This document shows positions 35,788 to 48,238 of a stretch of 64,000 nt of DNA, piece by piece; positions within the stretch are counted from its first letter, which is position 1; each line of letters starts with the position of its first letter. The DNA comes from Pseudomonas sp. Ga0074129 (GTDB lineage Bacteria > Pseudomonadota > Gammaproteobacteria > Pseudomonadales > Pseudomonadaceae). The position numbers and the translations under genes were made by a program. The notes beneath the pieces were generated by a model. That model did no database searches. It saw nothing but the letters and a program-made list of their open reading frames with translations, and was not told the DNA's origin. The stretch lies in NCBI GenBank assembly GCA_001465025.1, contig LNDO01000100.1:1-64000 (forward strand), given 5' to 3'.

Positions 35788-36803
35788 CCGAGAAAACAGC
35801 AGCTCGCATTGCAGTTATCGCTGACACATCCTTGCAGCGCCACGTGTTGCAACAGGCGCTGACCGGCAGTGGCTATCAGGTGGTGATGAACAGTGATCCC
35901 GCGCGCCTGGATCAGGATACCTTGAATGCGTGCGAAACGGATTTGTGGTTGGTTGATCTGGCGCAGTCAGAAGACTCGCCCTTGGTCGACAGCTTGCTGG
36001 AAAGCACTTCAGCGCCTGTTTTGTTCGGTGAAGGCCATGCGCCTGAACGGCATTCAGAAAACTACCCGCGCTGGGAGCGTCGCCTGTTTGGCAAGTTGAA
36101 AAAGCTCGTTGGCGACCCCTCGCAGGCCGTTGGGCCGAGCCTGGAAGCTTTGATGGCTGAAGCGCAGCGGCCTTCGCGTCTGGATTTACCCGCGGCCCTG
36201 GCGGACACCCCGCTGGTGGCGGGCGAGCCGGCGCGACAGGTCTGGCTGCTGGCCGCATCAATGGGCGGCCCTGCTGCTGTTAAAGCGTTCCTGGATGCGC
36301 TGCCAGGTGGCTTACCGATTGGTTTTGTTTACGCGCAGCACATCGATGCCAGCTTTGAGAGTGCGCTACCTCAGGCTGTTGGTCGTCATAGCCAGTGGCA
36401 TGTAAACCCGGCGCGGCATGGCGATGCCGTGCGCTGTGGTGAAGTGGTGGTGGTGCCTATCACCCAGGAACTGGGTTTTACAGATGATGGCGTAATGCAC
36501 ATTGCCGAGCGCGGCTGGCCCGAACCCTACAGCCCGTCTATCGATCAGATGATGCTCAACCTGGCGCAACAGTTCGCGGGCATGAGCGGCGTTATTGCGT
36601 TCAGCGGTATGGGCAGTGATGGCAGTGCCGCTGCGGCGTATGTGCTGCGTCAGGGTGGTTTGATCTGGACGCAGCGCGCTGACAGTTGCGTCTCGTCGAG
36701 TATGCCGGACAGCTTGCGCGAAGCCGGTTACAGCAGCTTCAGTGCTGACCCGCGTGAACTGGCTGAGGCGTTGGTTCGTCACCTCGCCGAGCAGTGCGAA
36801 TAA
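35784..36803 (+). CDS. chpB: CheB-type methylesterase ChpB
   Basis: The 339-residue protein has an N-terminal receiver-like region that appears degenerate and a C-terminal CheB esterase domain. The catalytic residues can be placed in LAASMGGPAAV (Ser), YAQHIDASF (His) and SGMGSDGSAA (Asp). It demethylates PilJ. The ATG overlaps the chpA stop by four bases. Confidence 0.92.
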   Translation: MTEKTAARIAVIADTSLQRHVLQQALTGSGYQVVMNSDPARLDQDTLNACETDLWLVDLAQSEDSPLVDSLLESTSAPVLFGEGHAPERHSENYPRWERRLFGKLKKLVGDPSQAVGPSLEALMAEAQRPSRLDLPAALADTPLVAGEPARQVWLLAASMGGPAAVKAFLDALPGGLPIGFVYAQHIDASFESALPQAVGRHSQWHVNPARHGDAVRCGEVVVVPITQELGFTDDGVMHIAERGWPEPYSPSIDQMMLNLAQQFAGMSGVIAFSGMGSDGSAAAAYVLRQGGLIWTQRADSCVSSSMPDSLREAGYSSFSADPRELAEALVRHLAEQCE

Positions 36804-36833
36804 TCCGCGGCGTCCCCTCAACAGGAATTTGTC

Positions 36834-37304
36834 ATGAGCCAAGCCGTTGCTTCTCCAAACACCAGTGTCAGCCTGACTGGGCTGCTGATGCCGCTCAGCG
36901 ACCGAACGTTATTGTTGCCGAACGTCGCTGTCGCCGAGTTGATTCCCTACCGCGCGCCGCAAGTCACTGAGGGCATGCCTGATTGGTTTCTTGGCCAAAT
37001 TGCCTGGCGTGATTTGCGTTTGCCGCTGCTCTCGTTTGAGGCGGCGTCGGACGGTCAAGCTGTCGTCAACAGCGGTTCACGGGTGGCGGTGATAAACGCC
37101 CTGGGTGGGCGGCCGATGGTGAAGTTTATTGCCGTGCTGGTGCAGGGTATTCCGCGCTCCATCAAGCTTGAGGCCAACCTGGCGCGGGCTGAGGCGGTGC
37201 TGTCGCCGCTGGAGTTGGATGCCGTGCAGTTGGGTGAGGCGGTGCTAAAGATTCCGGACCTCATCGGGCTGGAGCAGAAACTGGCAGATGCCGGACTGAT
37301 CTGA
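36834..37304 (+). CDS. chpC: CheW-like protein ChpC
   Basis: The 156-residue CheW-fold protein (LPNVAVAELIPYR, then WRDLRLPLLSFEAA) may couple additional receptors to ChpA. It is the last gene of the operon here; chpD and chpE, found next in P. aeruginosa, are absent and a terminator follows at once. Confidence 0.9.
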   Translation: MSQAVASPNTSVSLTGLLMPLSDRTLLLPNVAVAELIPYRAPQVTEGMPDWFLGQIAWRDLRLPLLSFEAASDGQAVVNSGSRVAVINALGGRPMVKFIAVLVQGIPRSIKLEANLARAEAVLSPLELDAVQLGEAVLKIPDLIGLEQKLADAGLI

Positions 37305-37315
37305 CGGTCTATAAA

Positions 37316-37348
37316 GCAAAAATCCCGCTGAATGAGCGGGATTTTTTA
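37316..37348. terminator. Bidirectional intrinsic terminator between chpC and rsmE
   Basis: The stem AATCCCGCT/AGCGGGATT has a five-base loop and is flanked by A-rich sequence on the left and TTTTTT on the right, so it can end both the Chp operon and the opposing rsmE transcript. Confidence 0.85.
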
Positions 37349-37370
37349 TGGCGGGCAGCAATAGCGCGGA

Positions 37371-38090
37371 TTAAAAATCACCCCACAACTGCTGCGCCAC
37401 GCTGAGGGCAACCACTGGCGCGGTTTCGGTGCGCAGCACGCGCGGGCCCAAGCGGGCGGCGTGGAAGCCCTGGCTGTTGGCTTGCGTTACTTCCGCATCA
37501 CTCAAGCCGCCTTCTGGGCCGATCAAAAAGGCCAGGCTGGACGGTTGTGGGTGGCTGGCCCAAGGTTGCGCGACCGGGTGGAGCACCAGTTTCAAATCGG
37601 CCGAGACCTGCCCGAGCCACTCGCCGAGGCTTATGGGCGGGTTGATGATGGGCAGTACTGAGCGCCCGCACTGCTCGCAAGCGCTGATGGCCACCTGACG
37701 CCAGTGGGCCATGCGTTTGTCGGCACGCTCATCTTTTAGGCGCACTTCACAGCGCTCGCTGACAATCAGGCTGATTTCATTTGCGCCCAGTTCGGTGGCT
37801 TTTTGAATTGCCCAGTCCATACGCTCACCCCGTGAAAGGCCTTGGCCCAGGTGGATTCGTAAGGGGGATTCGGCCTGCCCGGCGAAGGCTTCACGCAGCT
37901 CAACGCGCACGTTCTTTTTGCCCACCTCGATCAGTTCACCGCGGTATTCCTGACCGCTGCCATCAAATAATTGCACGGCATCACCGACGGCGTGACGCAG
38001 CACGCGACCGATATAGTGGGCTTGGGCTTCTGGTAATTCGTGCTGGCCGAGGGACAGCGGGGCGTCGATAAAGAAACGGGATAGGCGCAT
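37371..38090 (-). CDS. rsmE: 16S rRNA (uracil1498-N3)-methyltransferase RsmE
   Basis: The 239-residue SPOUT-family enzyme has an N-terminal PUA-like domain (MRLSRFFIDAPL, HYIGRVLRHAVGD) and the SPOUT knot near the C-terminus (FLIGPEGGLSDAEV, then LGPRVLRTETAPV). It methylates N3 of U1498 in the ribosomal decoding region. The ATG at 38090 is the family start; the 43 residues upstream in the frame are not conserved-looking. Confidence 0.94.
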   Translation of the reverse strand: MRLSRFFIDAPLSLGQHELPEAQAHYIGRVLRHAVGDAVQLFDGSGQEYRGELIEVGKKNVRVELREAFAGQAESPLRIHLGQGLSRGERMDWAIQKATELGANEISLIVSERCEVRLKDERADKRMAHWRQVAISACEQCGRSVLPIINPPISLGEWLGQVSADLKLVLHPVAQPWASHPQPSSLAFLIGPEGGLSDAEVTQANSQGFHAARLGPRVLRTETAPVVALSVAQQLWGDF

Positions 38091-38155
38091 AAACTGTGAA
38101 CCTAGATTAAAGGCGCGAATTCTAGCCTCAGGCTGAGCCACGCGCATGGATATCC

Positions 38156-38228
38156 GTAGGATGGATGACGCAGTTTTCATCCACCGCAATAGGGCAGTGG
38201 TGGATGGGTGAAGCGTCATCCTCCCTAC
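38156..38228. repeat. 73-bp palindromic intergenic repeat, copy 1
   Basis: The arms GTAGGATGGATGACGCAG..CATCCACC and GGTGGATGGGTGAAGCG..CCTCCCTAC form an imperfect inverted repeat of about 30 bases each side. A related element lies at 46559-46633. Palindromes starting GTAGGGTGGAT are widespread in several gammaproteobacteria. It sits between bioA and rsmE. Confidence 0.8.
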
Positions 38229-38236
38229 TGACCTGT

Positions 38237-39643
38237 TCAGCCCGGATCGCGAAAGCCCGGGTAGTTGGTATTGCTATGCGCCACGCTGATTGAAGTGCGG
38301 GTGGCGAGGTCGATGCCTTCGCTGGCGACTTCTGCGAGAAAGTCGATCTGCTCGGGCGTGATCACATAAGGCGGCAGGAAGTACACCACGCTGCCCAGCG
38401 GACGCAGCAGGGCGCCGCGTTCCAGCGCATGTTGATAAACCTTGAGGCCGCGCCGCTCCTGCCAGGAGTAGGCGGTCTTGCTGGCTTTGTCTTGCACCAT
38501 CTCGATGGCCAGGGCCATGCCGGTTTGACGTACTTCGGCGACATGCGGGTGATCTGCCAAGTGTGCCGTGGCGCTGGCCATGCGCGCGGCCAGTGCCTTG
38601 TTGGCCTCAATCACGTTGTCTTGTTCGAATATATCCAGCGTGGCCAAAGCGGCTGCGCAGGCCAGCGGGTTGCCGGTGTAACTATGCGAATGAAGAAAGG
38701 CGCGCAGAGTTGAGTAGTCGTCGTAGAACGCCAGATACACCTCGTTGGTGGTCAGGCACGCCGCCAGCGGTAGATAGCCGCCGGTGAGGGCTTTCGACAG
38801 GCAGAGAAAATCCGGGCGAATACCGGCTTGCTCGCAGGCGAACATCGTCCCGGTGCGGCCAAAGCCTACGGCGATTTCGTCGTGAATCAGGTGCACGCCG
38901 TAACGGTCGCACGCTTCGCGCAGCAGCTTGAGGTAGATCGGATGGTACATGCGCATACCGCCCGCGCCTTGAATCAGCGGTTCGACAATCACGGCCGCGA
39001 CTTCATGGCTGTGCTCGCCCAGCGCCTGTTCCATGTGGGCAAACATGGCCCGCGAATGGTCTTCCCAGCTCATGCCTTCGGGGCGGTGGTAGCAATCCGG
39101 GCTGGGCACTTTGATTGTATCGAGCAGCAGCGCTTTATAAGTGTCGGTAAACAGCGCGACATCACCCACCGACATCGCGGCAATGGTTTCACCGTGATAG
39201 CTGTTGCTCAGGGTAATAAAGCGCTTTTTCGCCGGTTTGCCGACATTGAGCCAGTAGTGAAAGCTCATCTTCAGCGCGACTTCAATGCAGGATGAGCCGT
39301 TGTCGGCGTAGAACACCCGGTCCAGACCTGTCGGGGTGAGCGCGACCAAGCGCTCGGACAGTTCAATCACCGGTTGGTGACTGAAGCCGGCAAGAATCAC
39401 GTGCTCCAGTTGGTCGACCTGATCCTTGATGCGCTGATTGATACGTGGGTTGGCGTGGCCAAATACGTTGACCCACCACGAACTGACCGCATCCAGATAA
39501 CGCTTGCCGTCGAAGTCTTCCAGCCACACCCCTTCACCTCGGCGGATGGGTACAAGTGGCAGGTGTTCGTGATCTTTCATTTGGGTGCAGGGGTGCCAAA
39601 GTACCTTCAGGTCACGCTGCATCCACTGGTCGTTCAAGCTCAT
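38237..39643 (-). CDS. bioA: Adenosylmethionine-8-amino-7-oxononanoate aminotransferase BioA
   Basis: The 468-residue class III aminotransferase makes 7,8-diaminopelargonate in biotin synthesis using SAM as amino donor. The N-terminal WHPCTQMKDHEHLPL is typical of BioA, and the PLP lysine is in LSKALTGGYLPLAA. The ATG at 39643 gives MSLNDQWMQRDLKVLWHPC; the upstream 21 residues are unlikely to be translated. It stands alone, not next to bioBFHCD. Confidence 0.94.
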   Translation of the reverse strand: MSLNDQWMQRDLKVLWHPCTQMKDHEHLPLVPIRRGEGVWLEDFDGKRYLDAVSSWWVNVFGHANPRINQRIKDQVDQLEHVILAGFSHQPVIELSERLVALTPTGLDRVFYADNGSSCIEVALKMSFHYWLNVGKPAKKRFITLSNSYHGETIAAMSVGDVALFTDTYKALLLDTIKVPSPDCYHRPEGMSWEDHSRAMFAHMEQALGEHSHEVAAVIVEPLIQGAGGMRMYHPIYLKLLREACDRYGVHLIHDEIAVGFGRTGTMFACEQAGIRPDFLCLSKALTGGYLPLAACLTTNEVYLAFYDDYSTLRAFLHSHSYTGNPLACAAALATLDIFEQDNVIEANKALAARMASATAHLADHPHVAEVRQTGMALAIEMVQDKASKTAYSWQERRGLKVYQHALERGALLRPLGSVVYFLPPYVITPEQIDFLAEVASEGIDLATRTSISVAHSNTNYPGFRDPG

Positions 39644-39951
39644 CGAGGTGTTCTCCGTTATCTGCCGCAAGCCTATCAGAAGCCCTGCTGCGGATGGACG
39701 GCACAATCACTCCAGGCACTGCTGGCAGCCCGTGAGCATTGGTCTAATGTGTGACGTGATACGCGAGCGGATCACGCACCCCGGTGAACTTTTGCGAGCG
39801 GATCGGGGACATAAAAGGTCATGTGAAATCTGCGGGCGCAATCATCGTATTTCCCGATATTTCAAAGCAAAAAAATCCGCTATTAGTCGATAGGTTTGTT
39901 GCTAATCTTGCGGCTGCTCCACTTCGAGCCCCTTATTTTCGGAATGTTTTC
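39644..39951. other. 308-base divergent intergenic region, bioA / cytochrome b561
   Basis: Both flanking genes start here and point outward, so promoters for both are expected. The part before the cytochrome gene is AT-rich (about 39845-39910), but I cannot name a confident -35/-10 pair or a regulator site. Confidence 0.4.
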
Positions 39952-40497
39952 ATGCAATGGCGCAATAGCTCTTCTCACTACGGCATGACCAGCATCCTGC
40001 TGCACTGGCTGGTGGCCTTGAGCGTATTTGGTTTGTTTGGCTTGGGCTATTGGATGGTCGGGTTGGACTATTACAGCAGTTGGTACAAGCCAGCACCGGA
40101 TCTGCACAAGAGCATCGGCTTGGTGTTGTTTGTGGTGATGCTGGGGCGTGTTGTGTGGCGTCGGGTAAGCCCGCCACCGGCTAGTTTGCCTAACCATGAT
40201 GCGCTAACCCGCAAGGCCAGCAAATTGGGCCATGCCTTTTTATATGTGGCGCTGTTTGTATTGATGATTTCCGGCTACCTGATTTCCACGGCCGATGGTC
40301 GTGGCATTGCGGTATTTGGTTTGTTTGAAGTGCCGGCCACGCTGACCAGCATTCCTCGCCAGGAGGATGTGGCGGGTCTGGTGCATGAGTACCTGGCATG
40401 GGCGCTGGTGATTTTTGCCGGCGTGCATGCTTTGGCCGCCTTGAAGCATCACTTCATTGATCGTGATCGCACACTGCTGCGTATGTTTGGTCGCTGA
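39952..40497 (+). CDS. Cytochrome b561
   Basis: The 181-residue membrane protein has four hydrophobic segments and conserved histidines suited to haem b ligation (LLHWLVALSVFG, DLHKSIGLVLF, HAFLYVALFVLMISGYL, VHEYLAWALVIFAGVHALAALKHH). The YceJ/cytochrome b561 family transfers electrons in the inner membrane and is often paired with a YceI protein, as here. The ATG at 39952 follows GGAA; the upstream extension of the frame is not membrane-like and is rejected. Confidence 0.92.
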   Translation: MQWRNSSSHYGMTSILLHWLVALSVFGLFGLGYWMVGLDYYSSWYKPAPDLHKSIGLVLFVVMLGRVVWRRVSPPPASLPNHDALTRKASKLGHAFLYVALFVLMISGYLISTADGRGIAVFGLFEVPATLTSIPRQEDVAGLVHEYLAWALVIFAGVHALAALKHHFIDRDRTLLRMFGR

Positions 40498-40562
40498 TTG
40501 AGCTTTTATAACTGGGGGGTGAATACCCATCCCCTCACTCACACTGCATAAGGAGCATGTCC

Positions 40563-41141
40563 ATGTTGAAGAAAACTCTCGTCGCGCTGGCCCTGGGTAG
40601 CGCACTGATGAGCGCAGGCCAGGTCATGGCAGCGGATTACGCCATCGACAAGCAAGGCCAGCACGCGTTCGTCAATTTCAAAATCAGCCACCTGGGCTAC
40701 AGCTGGCTGTACGGCACCTTCAAGGATTTTGATGGCAGCTTCAGCTTTGATGCCGCCAAGCCAGAAGCCAGCAAAGTGAATGTCACGCTGAACACCGCCA
40801 GCGTCGACACTAACCACGCTGAGCGCGACAAGCACCTGCGCAGTGGCGATTTCCTCAATGTCAGCAAGCACCCGCAAGCGACGTTCACCTCCACTGCCGT
40901 GAAGTCCACAGGTGAAGGCAGCGCTGACATTACCGGCGATCTGACACTCAACGGCGTGACCAAACCGGTTGTGATTGCAGCCAAATTCATCGGTGAAGGC
41001 ACTGATCCATGGGGTGGCTACCGTGCCGGTTTTGAAGGCAGCACCACCCTTAAGTTGAAAGACTTCGGCATCACCAAAGACTTGGGCCCAGCCTCGGAAA
41101 CCGTTGAGCTGATCCTCTCGGTCGAAGGTATTCGCAAGTAA
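40563..41141 (+). CDS. yceI: YceI family periplasmic protein
   Basis: The 192-residue protein has a signal peptide ([18 protein letters not shown], cut near VMAADY) and a lipocalin-like YceI domain ([23 protein letters not shown], then [16 protein letters not shown]). The family binds amphiphilic or isoprenoid ligands. The AGGAG at 40551-40555 is seven bases before the ATG at 40563 but only one base before the ATG at 40557, which decides the start. It follows cytochrome b561 by 65 bases. Confidence 0.92.
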   Translation: MLKKTLVALALGSALMSAGQVMAADYAIDKQGQHAFVNFKISHLGYSWLYGTFKDFDGSFSFDAAKPEASKVNVTLNTASVDTNHAERDKHLRSGDFLNVSKHPQATFTSTAVKSTGEGSADITGDLTLNGVTKPVVIAAKFIGEGTDPWGGYRAGFEGSTTLKLKDFGITKDLGPASETVELILSVEGIRK

Positions 41142-41204
41142 GATCGCGCAAGAGGCTTTAGCTGCGGCAGAGTCTCAACCGATCGCTGCTTGACGCAATA
41201 CAAA

Positions 41205-41237
41205 CAAAAACGCCGCCTGATCAGGGCGGCGTTTTTG
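41205..41237. terminator. Bidirectional terminator between yceI and rhlE
   Basis: A GC stem (CGCCGC-CTGA / TCAGGGCGGCG, one base bulged) is flanked by AAAAA on the left and TTTTT on the right and lies between converging genes. Confidence 0.85.
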
Positions 41238-41253
41238 CTTCTGCGTTACAGGC

Positions 41254-43116
<1,863 letters not shown>

Positions 43117-43269
43117 GTGTAATCCTGTCTAGTGAGGGCGCAGCCCTATGGGGTGTATTGCCAGGCTTGAATCACGCTTGGGGAGCGCAATCCCGTCCGG
43201 TACTGCTGACCTCTGGGGTCTAGCATCCGGGCGCAAGCCTGGCGGGAAGGCCGGAGTATAACAGAGCCG

Positions 43270-44044
43270 CTAGTCTGCGCGAGTTTCTCTCTGCTCGACG
43301 GTCTGCGTGGGTATTGCCTGGTGATAACGGCGCAAGATGGCGGCGTATTCAGGCGTCTGTTTGACCCGGCGCAACTCGCTTTCAAAGCTGGGCACCAGCG
43401 CGGCAATGGCTGGGCGTCGGCTGAAAGCGGCAAAGACGCGATCGCTATAGAGCGGTTGCGGGCTGTAAGCGATGCTGTCCTGCACGCCCATGTTTTTGGC
43501 GGTGAACAGGCCGACTGCACGATCCGTGATGACCAGGTCGATCCGCCCCAGTAATAATTTGCCGACGTTGGCATCCAGCGTTGGCGCATCTTCGCGGATA
43601 AAGTGCGTGCCTTTGGCAAAGGCCTCATGGCTGTAGGCATAGCCGGGTTCTGTGCCGACACGCAGGCCGGTCAGGTCATCCACCGAATTGATGGTGTAAG
43701 GCCGGGCGCGGGCATGGAACAGCACCATGGCACTTTCTGCCATAAGCTCGTTGGGGAAGATCATGGTTTTGGCGCGCTCGTCGCTATAAAAAGCGTCGAG
43801 CAAAATGTCCAGCTTGCCGTCATTCATCTTGCGCAAGCAGCGACGCCAGGGTTCCAGGGTGATGTCATAACTGATGCCGAGATTGGTCAGCACCAGATGC
43901 AGAAGATCAGCATCAATGCCGCGCACCTGACCCTCTTCCAGCAAGGTATAGGGGGGGCCACTCATTGGTGCATACCTTAAGTGGCTGGGCGTGACTCACA
44001 ACGCTGACACACAGTAGGACAAGCAACGCATACAGTCTGGCCAT
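43270..44044 (-). pseudogene. Solute-binding protein (SBP_bac_3 type), frameshifted at a C7 tract
   Basis: The ATG at 44044 opens a signal peptide (MARLYALLVLLCVSVVSHAQ) and the mature start PLKVCTNEWPP, but the frame then leaves the protein. The remaining 231 residues (YTLLEEGQVRGIDADLLHLVL and onward, with TGLRVGTEPGYAYS) are open one frame over. A run of seven C on the coding strand (plus strand 43951-43957) is the junction: with six C the reading is EWPPYTLLEEG, the form expected for the family. It is either a real inactivation or a homopolymer sequencing error. The protein would be a periplasmic amino-acid-type binding protein; no transporter genes adjoin it. Confidence 0.8.
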
Positions 44045-44139
44045 GGTGCGGTGACCTCACTCGCGCGGTTACAAATGCCTGTACTTACTGTAGCGGCTAT
44101 CGCGCGAGGCGGACTGTTTTTGTCGGGCTGCTGGTCGGC

Positions 44140-45513
44140 TCAGGTGACCAGCTTGTAGCAGGGCACATAAGCACTGCCACCTGGCAGCTTCATGCGGTGT
44201 TGGTCGACGAAGGCTTTCAGCAGTTGATCAAGCTGCTGCATGATTTCGGGGTCACCGCTGATGTGGTACGGGCCGTGTTGTTCGATCAAACGAATGCCCT
44301 GATCTTTGACGTTGCCGGCGACAATCCCGGAAAACGCCCTACGCAGATTGGCCGCCAGTTCGTGCCCCGGTTGCGCGCGCGTCAGGTTGAGCGCGGCCAT
44401 GTTGGCGTGGGTCGGCTCAAACGGGTGCTGGAAGCTCTCGTCGATTTTCAGCAGCCAGTTGAAGTGGAAGGCGTCGTTGTGTTCGCGGCGGAACTGTTTG
44501 ACCGCCTTGATACCCAGCGCCATCTCCCGTGCCACTTGTTCCGGGTCGTTGAGGATGATGCTGTAGCGTTGTTGCGCGGCCTCGCCCAAGGTTGCACCGA
44601 TAAAGGCATGCAGTTGTTTGAGGTACTGCTTGGCGCTGCTCGGCCCGGTAATGATCAGCGGGAAGGGCATGTGCTGGTTATCCGGGTGCATGAGGATGCC
44701 CAGCAGATAAAGTAACTCTTCGGCAGTGCCCGCTCCGCCGGGGAAGATGATCACGCCATGTCCCAGGCGGACGAAGGCTTCCAGGCGTTTTTCGATGTCC
44801 GGCAGGATGACCAGTTCATTGACGATAGGGTTGGGCGCTTCGGCGGCGATGATGCCCGGCTCGGTCAGGCCCAAGTAGCGGCCTTGAACGTTGCGCTGTT
44901 TAGCGTGGGAGATGGTCGCCCCTTTCATCGGGCCTTTCATCACGCCGGGACCGCAGCCGGTGCAGATGTCCAGGCCGCGCAGGCCAAGTTCGTGACCGAC
45001 CTTCTTGGTGTACTTGTATTCCTCTGTGCTGATCGAGTGACCGCCCCAGCACACCGCGATCTTCGGCTCGACGCCGGCGCGCAGGGTGTGGGCGTTGCGC
45101 AGCAGGTGGAATACGTAATCGGTGATGCCTTGCGAGCTGCTGAAATCGATGCGCTGATGCTCCAGCTCGCTTTGTGTGTAAACAATATCGCGCAAAGCAC
45201 TAAAGAGCATTTCACGGGTGCTGGCGATCATCTCGCCATCGACAAAGGCATCCGCAGGGGCGTTGAACAGCTCAAGGCGAATGCCGCGATCCTGCTGCAG
45301 GATACTGATTTCGAAATCCGGGTAGGCTTCTAGGATGGTCTTGGCGTTATCGCTGTGTGAGCCGGTGTTGAGGATTGCCAGGGCGCATTGGCGGAACAGT
45401 GCATACACACTGCCAGATCCGGTTGCGCGCAGTTGTTGCACCTCGCGCTGGGAGAGGGTTTCCAGGCTGCCTTTGGGGGTAACCGATGCATTGATGGTTT
45501 TACGGCTGACCAT
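44140..45513 (-). CDS. ppnN: Pyrimidine/purine nucleotide 5'-monophosphate nucleosidase PpnN
   Basis: The 457-residue protein has the central LOG-type nucleotide-binding core with FPGGAGTAEELLYLLGIL and GCGPGVMKGPMKGAT, flanked by the N- and C-terminal domains found only in the YgdH/PpnN branch. It cleaves nucleoside monophosphates to base and ribose-5-phosphate and is activated by (p)ppGpp in E. coli. It stands alone, with no operon partner on either side. Confidence 0.92.
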   Translation of the reverse strand: MVSRKTINASVTPKGSLETLSQREVQQLRATGSGSVYALFRQCALAILNTGSHSDNAKTILEAYPDFEISILQQDRGIRLELFNAPADAFVDGEMIASTREMLFSALRDIVYTQSELEHQRIDFSSSQGITDYVFHLLRNAHTLRAGVEPKIAVCWGGHSISTEEYKYTKKVGHELGLRGLDICTGCGPGVMKGPMKGATISHAKQRNVQGRYLGLTEPGIIAAEAPNPIVNELVILPDIEKRLEAFVRLGHGVIIFPGGAGTAEELLYLLGILMHPDNQHMPFPLIITGPSSAKQYLKQLHAFIGATLGEAAQQRYSIILNDPEQVAREMALGIKAVKQFRREHNDAFHFNWLLKIDESFQHPFEPTHANMAALNLTRAQPGHELAANLRRAFSGIVAGNVKDQGIRLIEQHGPYHISGDPEIMQQLDQLLKAFVDQHRMKLPGGSAYVPCYKLVT

Positions 45514-45651
45514 TGAGTCACTCCATTGTGGTCTTAAGCTTCACGCTATGCAGGGTTGACCCTCTGGTCAAGTCGGATTCGCCAGCGTGTGGCTGCGGTG
45601 TGTATCTGAGGCCGTGAACACTGAGGGGTAAAGTCATGTGCAAGGGGGAGG

Positions 45652-45679
45652 CGGCCATGACACGTTAGCGTCATGGCCG
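45652..45679 (-). other. Hairpin downstream of metF
   Basis: The stem CGGCCATGAC/GTCATGGCCG with an eight-base loop lies just after the metF stop. No T-tract follows on the minus strand, so its role as a terminator is uncertain. Confidence 0.4.
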
Positions 45680-45691
45680 AAGAGATCAGCC

Positions 45692-46537
45692 TCAGCGTGG
45701 CAGCTTGAGGTTGTTCCAGATCGCCAGGCTCGGTTCAGCCTGGTTCATGCTGTAGAAGTGCAAACCCGGTGCGCCGCCCTGCAGAAGGCGCTCGCACATT
45801 TCAGTGATGACCTGCTCGCCATACGCTTGGATGCTGTCGGTATCGTCACCGTAGGCTTCCAGTTGCTTGCGTATCCAGCGCGGGATTTCCGCGCCGCAGG
45901 CATCGGAGAAGCGCGCCAGCTTGCTGTAGTTGGTGATCGGCATGATGCCCGGCACCACCGGAATATCCACGCCCAGCTTTTGCACGCGCTCGACAAAGTA
46001 GAAGTAGCAGTCGGCGTTGAAGAAGTACTGGGTAATTGCACTGTCCGCGCCGGCTTTGGCCTTGCGTACGAAGTTGGCGATATCGTCTTCGAAGTTTCGT
46101 GCCTGTGGGTGCATTTCCGGGTAAGCGGCCACTTCGATATGGAAGTGATCGCCTGTTTCTTCACGGATAAAATTGACCAGTTCGTTGGCGTAACGCAGTT
46201 CGCCACTGGCCATGCCCATACCCGAAGGCAGGTCACCGCGTAGAGCGACTATGCGCTTGATTCCGGCGTTCTTGTACAGGTTCAGCAGCTCACGCAGCTC
46301 GGCTTTGCTGTCGCCCACGCAGGACAGGTGCGGAGCGGTCGGCACCTTCACGTCGCCATCGAGTTGCAGCACGGTGTTGAGTGTGCGATCACGGGTGGAG
46401 CCCCCGGCACCGTAGGTGCAGGAGAAAAAGTCTGGTTTGTAGCTCGCCAATTGGCGCGCCACGGTCATCAGTTTTTCATGCCCGGCATCGGTCTTCGTGG
46501 GGAAGAACTCGAAGCTGTAACGGCGTTCTTGGCTCAT
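45692..46537 (-). CDS. metF: Methylenetetrahydrofolate reductase MetF
   Basis: The 281-residue flavoprotein makes 5-methyl-THF for methionine synthesis. The N-terminal SFEFFPTKT, the FAD/NADH region TCTYGAGGSTRD and ALRGDLPSGMG are characteristic. The ATG at 46537 gives MSQERRYSFEFFPTK. It lies downstream of ahcY with a 75-bp palindrome between them. Confidence 0.95.
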   Translation of the reverse strand: MSQERRYSFEFFPTKTDAGHEKLMTVARQLASYKPDFFSCTYGAGGSTRDRTLNTVLQLDGDVKVPTAPHLSCVGDSKAELRELLNLYKNAGIKRIVALRGDLPSGMGMASGELRYANELVNFIREETGDHFHIEVAAYPEMHPQARNFEDDIANFVRKAKAGADSAITQYFFNADCYFYFVERVQKLGVDIPVVPGIMPITNYSKLARFSDACGAEIPRWIRKQLEAYGDDTDSIQAYGEQVITEMCERLLQGGAPGLHFYSMNQAEPSLAIWNNLKLPR

Positions 46538-46558
46538 AGGGTTTCTAGCCTTGGAGAC

Positions 46559-46633
46559 GTAGGGTGGATGGCGTTTTTCCATCCACCTTGCGGGAAGTCG
46601 GCGGTGGATAAGCCATGGGCTTATCCACCCTAC
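46559..46633. repeat. 75-bp palindromic intergenic repeat, copy 2
   Basis: The arms GTAGGGTGGATGGCG..CCATCCACC and GGTGGATAAGCC..TTATCCACCCTAC form an inverted repeat related to the element at 38156-38228. It sits in the ahcY-metF intergenic space and could form a stable RNA hairpin between the two messages. Confidence 0.8.
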
Positions 46634-46636
46634 GCA

Positions 46637-48142
<1,506 letters not shown>

Positions 48143-48191
48143 CAGGTGGCGGGAGCAATCGGAGCGGTGCCGATTGCGTGAAGCGGGTGTG

Positions 48192-48219
48192 ATTATAGCC
48201 ATGCTGAAGATTTAGCCAA
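48192..48219 (-). promoter_or_regulatory. Promoter of ahcY
   Basis: TTGGCT and a perfect TATAAT with a 16-base spacer lie upstream of the riboswitch on the minus strand. Transcription would start about 40 bases before the aptamer. Confidence 0.6.
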
Positions 48220-48238
48220 AGGCTTTCCGTCGCATCGC

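Noticed and set aside
40557..40562. Alternative yceI start two codons upstream
   Set aside because: It is one base from the AGGAG, too close for initiation; the ATG at 40563 has seven-base spacing.
43951..43957. C7 tract as a phase-variation switch
   Set aside because: Seven bases is short for reliable slippage and no second tract supports a switching design; error or simple mutation is preferred.
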